Positions 41,229 to 46,811 of a DNA stretch of 46,811 nt are shown here, one piece after another. A model generated the notes under the pieces. That model did no database searches and was not told the origin of the DNA. It saw nothing but the letters and a program-made list of their open reading frames with translations. Source of the stretch: Sulfurimonas sp. C5 (GTDB lineage: Bacteria > Campylobacterota > Campylobacteria > Campylobacterales > Sulfurimonadaceae); the NCBI RefSeq assembly GCF_029872055.1, contig NZ_JARXNQ010000006.1, positions 12,675 to 59,485 on the forward strand, written 5' to 3'. Numbering within the stretch: the stretch's first letter is position 1; every line of letters starts with the position of its first letter. The position numbers and the translations under genes were made by a program.

Positions 41229-42776
41229 CTATCTTACACAGTCGAAGAAGTAGTCAGTTTTTGCGATATCTTTTGTTTCTTCATCTAGTTGGTCAAGAAC
41301 AGCGTTCGTAATCCAAGTAAGTAAGTTTAACGCACCTTTGTAACCACTCATAGAGTATCTATGTAGGTGGTGTCTATCAAAGATAGGGAATCCGATTCTG
41401 ATTAACGGAGTTCCTGTATCACGGTAAAGTTCTTTACCATATACGTTACCGATCATGAAGTCAACCGGCTCAGTGAATAGTAATGAACGTAAGTGCCATA
41501 AGTCTTTACCTGGCCAAATTTGACAATCTTCAGCCCATTGAGATTTAGCAATGATAGCTTTCATATCATCTTCCCAACCTTTTCTTGGCGCATTATGGCA
41601 AAGAACGTGAGTTGGAATACCACCCATCTCAACGATGAAAGATACAAGACCTAATAAGAAGTCAGGATCTCCATAGATTGCGAATTTTTTACCGTGCATA
41701 TACGGATAAGAATCTTGCATAGCATCAACAAGTTGACCACGTTGTGCTTTTAATTCTTCTGGTACTTCTTTACCAGTAAGTTCAGCTAGTTTCATAACAA
41801 ACGCATCAGTTCCAGCTAAACCGATTGGATTACAAGTTTCATAACCTTGTTTCCATTTATTTTTAATAGTCTTAGCAGTTTGCACTGTAGAATATTTTTG
41901 TAAAGAGATAGTCGATTCTGCATTGATAGCAGTTTTAACGATATCTAATGGAGTACCACCAGCATATAGTGAATATGAACCAGCACCTGTATTCCATTGA
42001 GCTTCATGATCACCGATCATGTGAATTTTGTCAGAGAACATTTTAGAGATCTCTTTTACCTCTGCTAAAGAACCTAAGTATGGTTCAAAACCAGGGATGA
42101 TGTTGATACGACCCTCTTCAACAACTTTTTCGCTTCTTTCTGGGTTAAGTTGCTCTAAAGTTGATTTCATCATGTTATCGTAACCAGTAATATGGCTACC
42201 AACAAATGATGGAGTGTGAGCATATGTGATAGGTAAATCATCTAATTCACCCTCAGCATCTTCTCTAGCACCTGTAATGAAAGCATTTAAGTCATCACCG
42301 ATAACTTCAGCCATACAAGTAGTAGAAACAGAGATATGCTCTGGTTTATACATAGCGTTACAGTTACGTAAACCGTCTTTCATATTTGCAAGACCACCGA
42401 ATACCGCTGCAGATTCACTCATAGAGTCAGATACACATGGTGTTGGCTCTTTGAAGTGACGTGTAAAGTATGAACGGAAGTAAGCAACACAACCGTGTGA
42501 ACCATGAACGTATGGCATAGTGTTTTCTATACCAAGACCAACCATGATAGCACCAAGTGGTTGACAAGCTTTCGCAGGGTTTACAGTGATAGCCTCACGA
42601 GCAAGGTTTTTCTCACGGTATTCCCAAGTTTTAGTCCACTCAGCAACTTCTTCAACTTTAGCAGGGTTTACAGCACCCATAGCACCTTCGAATTGTTTTT
42701 TATTTTTAAGTACTTCTTGGTACTCCGGTTTTAAAAATAATTTTTGACCGTTAACAATGTTTTCTACGTCTTGCAT
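41229..42776 (-). CDS. nifK: Nitrogenase MoFe protein beta subunit NifK
   Basis: Beta subunit of dinitrogenase. P-cluster Cys ligands are all present: KACQPLGA, GSHGCVAYFR and STTCMAEVIGDD. The bridging Ser region PSFVGSHITGYDNM and the MoFe pattern are kept, so it belongs to the molybdenum enzyme. At 515 aa it is typical. It begins one base after nifD and ends before a strong terminator. Confidence 0.98.
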   Translation of the reverse strand: MQDVENIVNGQKLFLKPEYQEVLKNKKQFEGAMGAVNPAKVEEVAEWTKTWEYREKNLAREAITVNPAKACQPLGAIMVGLGIENTMPYVHGSHGCVAYFRSYFTRHFKEPTPCVSDSMSESAAVFGGLANMKDGLRNCNAMYKPEHISVSTTCMAEVIGDDLNAFITGAREDAEGELDDLPITYAHTPSFVGSHITGYDNMMKSTLEQLNPERSEKVVEEGRINIIPGFEPYLGSLAEVKEISKMFSDKIHMIGDHEAQWNTGAGSYSLYAGGTPLDIVKTAINAESTISLQKYSTVQTAKTIKNKWKQGYETCNPIGLAGTDAFVMKLAELTGKEVPEELKAQRGQLVDAMQDSYPYMHGKKFAIYGDPDFLLGLVSFIVEMGGIPTHVLCHNAPRKGWEDDMKAIIAKSQWAEDCQIWPGKDLWHLRSLLFTEPVDFMIGNVYGKELYRDTGTPLIRIGFPIFDRHHLHRYSMSGYKGALNLLTWITNAVLDQLDEETKDIAKTDYFFDCVR

Positions 42777-42777
42777 C

Positions 42778-44244
42778 TTAAGCTCCTACTTCTTCTTTTT
42801 CCCATGGAGCTTTAGTATGGTTCCAAACTGGAGAGTTCATAGCTAAATCCATATCTTTTGCAAATACTGCGAATGCGTCATACCCGTGGTAAGGACCAGA
42901 ATAATCCCAAGAGTGCATTTGTCTAAATGGAAGACCCATTTTTTGGAATACATATTTCTCTTTAACACCAGCAGCTACTAAATCCGGTTTTAATTTTTTA
43001 ACGAATTTTTCAAGTTCATACTCGTTAACATCATCATAGATAAGAGTAGATCTTGCAATATCTTCTTTAGTACGTTTATAGTCATCACCGTGAGCGAACT
43101 CATAACCAGTACCGATAACTTCCATACCAAGATCTTCGTAAGCACCGATAACGTGACGAGGACGTAAACCACCAACGTATAACATTACTTGTTTACCCTC
43201 TAATTTCGGTTTAAATTTTGCGATAACCGCATCAGTCATAGCTGTATATTTAGCGATAACTTCTTCTGCTTTTTTCTGAATAGACTCATCAAAGAAAGCA
43301 GCAATTTTTCTTAAAGACTCAGTCGTTTTAGTTGGTCCGAAGAAGTTATATTCCATCCAAGGAATACCGAATTCTTGTTCCATGTGACGTGAGATATAGT
43401 TCATTGAACGGTAGCAGTGAAGTAAGTTTAACTTCGCTTTTGGAGCTACAGCTAATTCTTTATATGAAGCATCACCTGACCATTGTGCAATAACACGAAG
43501 ACCGATCTCTTCAAGTAAGATACGAGTTGCCCAAGCATCTCCACCGATATTGTAATCCCCGATAATAGATACATCATAATCAGTAGATTCGAAATCAGCT
43601 CTTGCAGCAGCATCTGGCATAACTTCATCACGGATCATATCGTTTGCGATGTGGTGACCAAGTGATTGAGATACACCACGGAAACCTTCACAAGATACGG
43701 CAACAGTTGGTTTAGAACTCTCTTTTTTATGTACTTTTGCAACTGCAGAAATATCATCCCCGATAAGACCGATTGGACACTCTGATTGAATTGAGATACC
43801 GTTGTTTAACGGGAATAATTCATCAATCTCTTCAAGAGCTTTTTTCAGTTTTTTATCTCCACCGAATACGATGTCTTTTTCTGTAAAGTCTGTTGTAAAG
43901 TTCATTGTAACGAAAGTATCAACACCTGTAGTACCGATGTAGTAGTTACGACGACCAGCACGAGAATATTGACCACAACCAACTGGACCGTGAGAGATAT
44001 GGATCATATCTTTAATTGGACCCCAAACAACCCCTTTAGAACCTGCATAAGCACAACCACGTTGAGACATTACACCTGGAACAGTTTGTTTGTTTGATCT
44101 TGTTTTATCACAAGCACCTTTAACACCTTCTGGTGCATCTACACCTAAGTGTTTTGCTCTGTTTTTAGCCGCTTTGGCAGGATAAACTTCTAAAACCTCT
44201 GCGATAGCTTCTTGTTGTAAAGCTTCTAATGTTTCTGGACCCAT
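42778..44244 (-). CDS. nifD: Nitrogenase MoFe protein alpha subunit NifD
   Basis: Alpha subunit that holds FeMo-co. P-cluster Cys ligands: [24 protein letters not shown] and SECPIG. FeMo-co ligands: Cys in [11 protein letters not shown] and His in [18 protein letters not shown]. The Gln-His pair GVSQSLGHH, needed for substrate reduction, is present. At 488 aa it lacks the insertion seen in some clostridial forms. Thirty-two bases separate it from the 119-aa unknown. Confidence 0.98.
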   Translation of the reverse strand: MGPETLEALQQEAIAEVLEVYPAKAAKNRAKHLGVDAPEGVKGACDKTRSNKQTVPGVMSQRGCAYAGSKGVVWGPIKDMIHISHGPVGCGQYSRAGRRNYYIGTTGVDTFVTMNFTTDFTEKDIVFGGDKKLKKALEEIDELFPLNNGISIQSECPIGLIGDDISAVAKVHKKESSKPTVAVSCEGFRGVSQSLGHHIANDMIRDEVMPDAAARADFESTDYDVSIIGDYNIGGDAWATRILLEEIGLRVIAQWSGDASYKELAVAPKAKLNLLHCYRSMNYISRHMEQEFGIPWMEYNFFGPTKTTESLRKIAAFFDESIQKKAEEVIAKYTAMTDAVIAKFKPKLEGKQVMLYVGGLRPRHVIGAYEDLGMEVIGTGYEFAHGDDYKRTKEDIARSTLIYDDVNEYELEKFVKKLKPDLVAAGVKEKYVFQKMGLPFRQMHSWDYSGPYHGYDAFAVFAKDMDLAMNSPVWNHTKAPWEKEEVGA

Positions 44245-44276
44245 TCTTTCCTCCTTAAGGGTATTAAAGCAGCTGA

Positions 44277-44636
44277 CTAAGCTACTTTAATTCTGTATAG
44301 ATTCATATCATCTAATTTTTTACAAAGATCTTTTGTTGCGTCACCGTCAACAGATTTTGAAATTTCAGAAATTTGGTATTTATTTGTGTAATACATCATT
44401 TTGAAACCATCTTTATCTGCAACTTCTGCATTATTGTAGTAATCTACAAGAGCTTTATGAGCAAAAGTACCCTCTGCTACAGTGATCTCTTCTAATAAAG
44501 CACCCTCACGAGTTTCACTTGTAAGAACAACAGATTTACCTGCTGCATCTAAACCTTCTTCTACTTTTGCAATAACTTTGTCAAAACTAACATCATTTCC
44601 TTCACTTGCTGGGAAGTGGTAACCACATACGAACAT
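44277..44636 (-). CDS. Unknown 119-aa protein between nifH and nifD
   Basis: No family recognised. It is a small alpha/beta protein ([55 protein letters not shown]). Two Cys residues. It is not a GlnB/NifI protein, although NifI genes take the same place in methanogens: the T-loop and its tyrosine are absent. Position inside nifH-X-nifDK gives strong expression under nitrogen fixation. A ribosome-binding site (AGGAGAG) precedes it. Confidence 0.75.
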   Translation of the reverse strand: MFVCGYHFPASEGNDVSFDKVIAKVEEGLDAAGKSVVLTSETREGALLEEITVAEGTFAHKALVDYYNNAEVADKDGFKMMYYTNKYQISEISKSVDGDATKDLCKKLDDMNLYRIKVA

Positions 44637-44693
44637 TTCTCTCTCCTGTTTATGTATAATATATTGTGAAATTTTAAAAACTAAGTATAGGCT

Positions 44694-45638
<945 letters not shown>

Positions 45639-45658
45639 TTAAGTTCGAAATTACTATT

Positions 45659-45672
45659 ACACATAGCGTTCC
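45659..45672 (-). promoter_or_regulatory. Sigma54-like promoter of nifH
   Basis: On the minus strand GGAACGCTATGTGTAATA, GG-N10-GT. Predicted start about 45647, 33 bases before the ATG. Confidence 0.65.
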
Positions 45673-45946
45673 CTAGAGAAGATATTTTTTAAAAAAATTT
45701 ACAAATTTGTCTATAAAGCCCTGTTTTAAGGGTTTTTAAAATAAAAAAGGAGTTTTTTTGTCTTATTTTAATTTAAGAATAGAAGAAAAAAATTATTAAC
45801 AAAAAAGGAAAAAATGAAGCTACAAAATCGTTTTTTGTAACCAAAAGTGGACAAATAATGTAAACCTGTACAACAAAATTGTTAAGTGCTATCTCTTTTT
45901 GTATAGTTTCTATTTTATGTAGCTGCTTTCTTTATGCTATACATAG

Positions 45947-45965
45947 ATTGTATAATTTATACAAT
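45947..45965. promoter_or_regulatory. Perfect palindrome upstream of the nitroreductase
   Basis: ATTGTATA and TATACAAT form a perfect 8-bp dyad with three bases between. It lies 19 bases before the start codon, between promoter and ribosome-binding site, and looks like a repressor operator. Confidence 0.6.
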
Positions 45966-45984
45966 CATATAAGAGGAGAATATT

Positions 45985-46650
45985 GTGAGTGTCATAGATG
46001 TTTTACAACAACGAAAATCTGTCAGGGCATATTTGGACAAAGAAGTTCCAAAGAATACAATCATAAATATTTTAGAAGCTGCAAAGATGTCACCTTCAGG
46101 TGTTAATATGCAACCGTTTGATGTTTGTGTAGTTTCCGGAAATAAAAAAACAACTCTTGAAAACAAAATGTTAGAACTCTTTGATAAGGGTAAAAAAGAA
46201 AAGATGGATTATCAGTACTATCCACAAGAATGGATAGAACCTTATAAAAGCAGACGTAAAGCTACTGGGCTTCTAATGTACCAAACTTTAGGAATAAACA
46301 AAGAAGACAAGATAAAACAGCTACAACAATGGAGAAAAAACTACCAAGCTTTCGGTGCTCCTGTTGTTCTTTATTTCTTTATTGATCCAATTTTAGAAAA
46401 AGGTTCATACTTAGACTATGGTATGTTTTTACAATCAATAATGTTAACAGCAACAGAACTGGGTTTAGGGTGTTGCCCAATGGCTTCATTAGCAGAGTAT
46501 CCATCCATTGTCAAAAATGAACTTAACATTGCAAAAGAGAAAATATTATTGTGCGGTATAGCTTTGGGATATGAGGATACTAATGCACCCATCAACAGTT
46601 ATAAAACTGATAGAGTAGCATTAGAAGAGTTTACAAAATTTTATGACTAA
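45985..46650 (+). CDS. Nitroreductase-family flavoprotein
   Basis: A 221-aa FMN-dependent NAD(P)H oxidoreductase. The FMN motif RKSVRAYLDKEVP and SPSGVNMQPFDVCVVSG are at the N-terminus; the C-terminal ELGLGCCPMASLAEYP and GIALGYED are typical. The start is GTG with GAGGAG 7 bases upstream. It is divergent from nifH but has its own palindromic operator, so it may not belong to the nif regulon. Confidence 0.9.
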   Translation: MSVIDVLQQRKSVRAYLDKEVPKNTIINILEAAKMSPSGVNMQPFDVCVVSGNKKTTLENKMLELFDKGKKEKMDYQYYPQEWIEPYKSRRKATGLLMYQTLGINKEDKIKQLQQWRKNYQAFGAPVVLYFFIDPILEKGSYLDYGMFLQSIMLTATELGLGCCPMASLAEYPSIVKNELNIAKEKILLCGIALGYEDTNAPINSYKTDRVALEEFTKFYD

Positions 46651-46655
46651 AACAG

Positions 46656-46811
46656 TTAGTCCTCTTTTACTTCACTTTTTGTGAGTACTTCATCAATCAT
46701 ACCGTATTTTTTTGATTCTTCGGCACTCATGAAGTTATCACGATCAGTATCTTTTTCGATCGTTGCAAGTTTTTGACCTGTATTTGCAGCCAAAATCTCG
46801 TTGAGTTCTTG
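46656..46811 (-). CDS. clpP: ATP-dependent Clp protease proteolytic subunit ClpP, 3' end only
   Basis: The last 51 codons of clpP run out of the window on the minus strand. The visible part reads [20 protein letters not shown], then [20 protein letters not shown], the classic ClpP C-terminal block with the catalytic Asp region. It converges on the nitroreductase gene with 5 bases between. It is the likely partner of the nif-linked ClpX, which lies about 12 kb away. Confidence 0.92.
   Translation of the reverse strand, partial: QELNEILAANTGQKLATIEKDTDRDNFMSAEESKKYGMIDEVLTKSEVKED

Noticed and set aside
44277-44636. 119-aa gene as NifI/GlnB
   Set aside because: No T-loop Tyr motif and no GlnB signature.
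45837-45873. NifA upstream site before nifH
   Set aside because: Spacing between TGT and ACA is 11 or 12, not 10.

Overview
This AT-rich window looks like a chromosome segment of a nitrogen-fixing campylobacterotal (epsilonproteobacterial) sulfur or hydrogen oxidiser of the Sulfurimonas type. The evidence is the cbpA-hspR heat-shock operon with a HAIR operator, a soluble TlpD-like CZB chemoreceptor, the protein style, and a large molybdenum-nitrogenase (nif) region. The taxonomic call is an inference from gene content; no 16S or other marker is present.

Layout. Positions 1-9.4 kb are mostly housekeeping: small unknowns, a degenerate DnaQ-like protein, murA, hspR-cbpA, a membrane SprT-like protease, a CZB chemoreceptor, purH and pfkA. 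Positions 9.4-13.5 kb hold a 186-aa unknown with a nif-type promoter, a tandem SagB-type nitroreductase fusion, a pirin, and a MarR-YceI pair. Positions 13.5-23 kb hold two paralogous MoxR-type AAA+/VWA cassettes separated by an opposite-strand, AT-rich superfamily 1 helicase. The second cassette ends a six-gene operon (Tpx-like, ankyrin, GNAT, 62-aa, AAA+, VWA) that diverges from two nif-type ferredoxins.

Positions 23-45.7 kb are the nif region. The plus strand carries the two ferredoxins, a His-rich NifX-like protein, a diguanylate cyclase, nifB, a 93-aa unknown, nifV with a GNAT-like gene, then a CCE_0567/Rop-like metalloprotein, a Cys-rich 77-aa protein and an LRR protein. The minus strand carries nifH, a 119-aa unknown, nifD and nifK; a di-Mop molybdate-binding protein; and a long operon of a 31-aa membrane peptide, aldo/keto reductase, NadB/FrdA-like flavoprotein, nifT, nifA, a second Cys-poor Tpx-like protein, a SIR2-like protein, ClpX and a 117-aa unknown. 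An NDH-2-like oxidoreductase lies between. The window ends with a nitroreductase and the 3' end of clpP. nifE, nifN, nifU, nifS and nifL are not here.

How it fits together. Seven sites share a sigma54-like pattern, GG-N10-G followed by A, T or C, most of them reading GGAACACT. They precede ferredoxins, nifB, nifV, the CCE_0567 gene, the 31-aa/AKR operon, nifH and, unexpectedly, the 186-aa unknown at 9.5 kb. This defines a candidate NifA regulon. The most original signals are the nifA operon encoding a Tpx-like, a SIR2-like and a divergent ClpX protein; the nif-divergent operon pairing another Tpx-like protein with a MoxR/VWA chaperone; the unannotated 31-aa membrane peptide; a structured leader or small RNA behind a sigma54 promoter; and hairpins that place the nifH and nifB stop codons in the loop.
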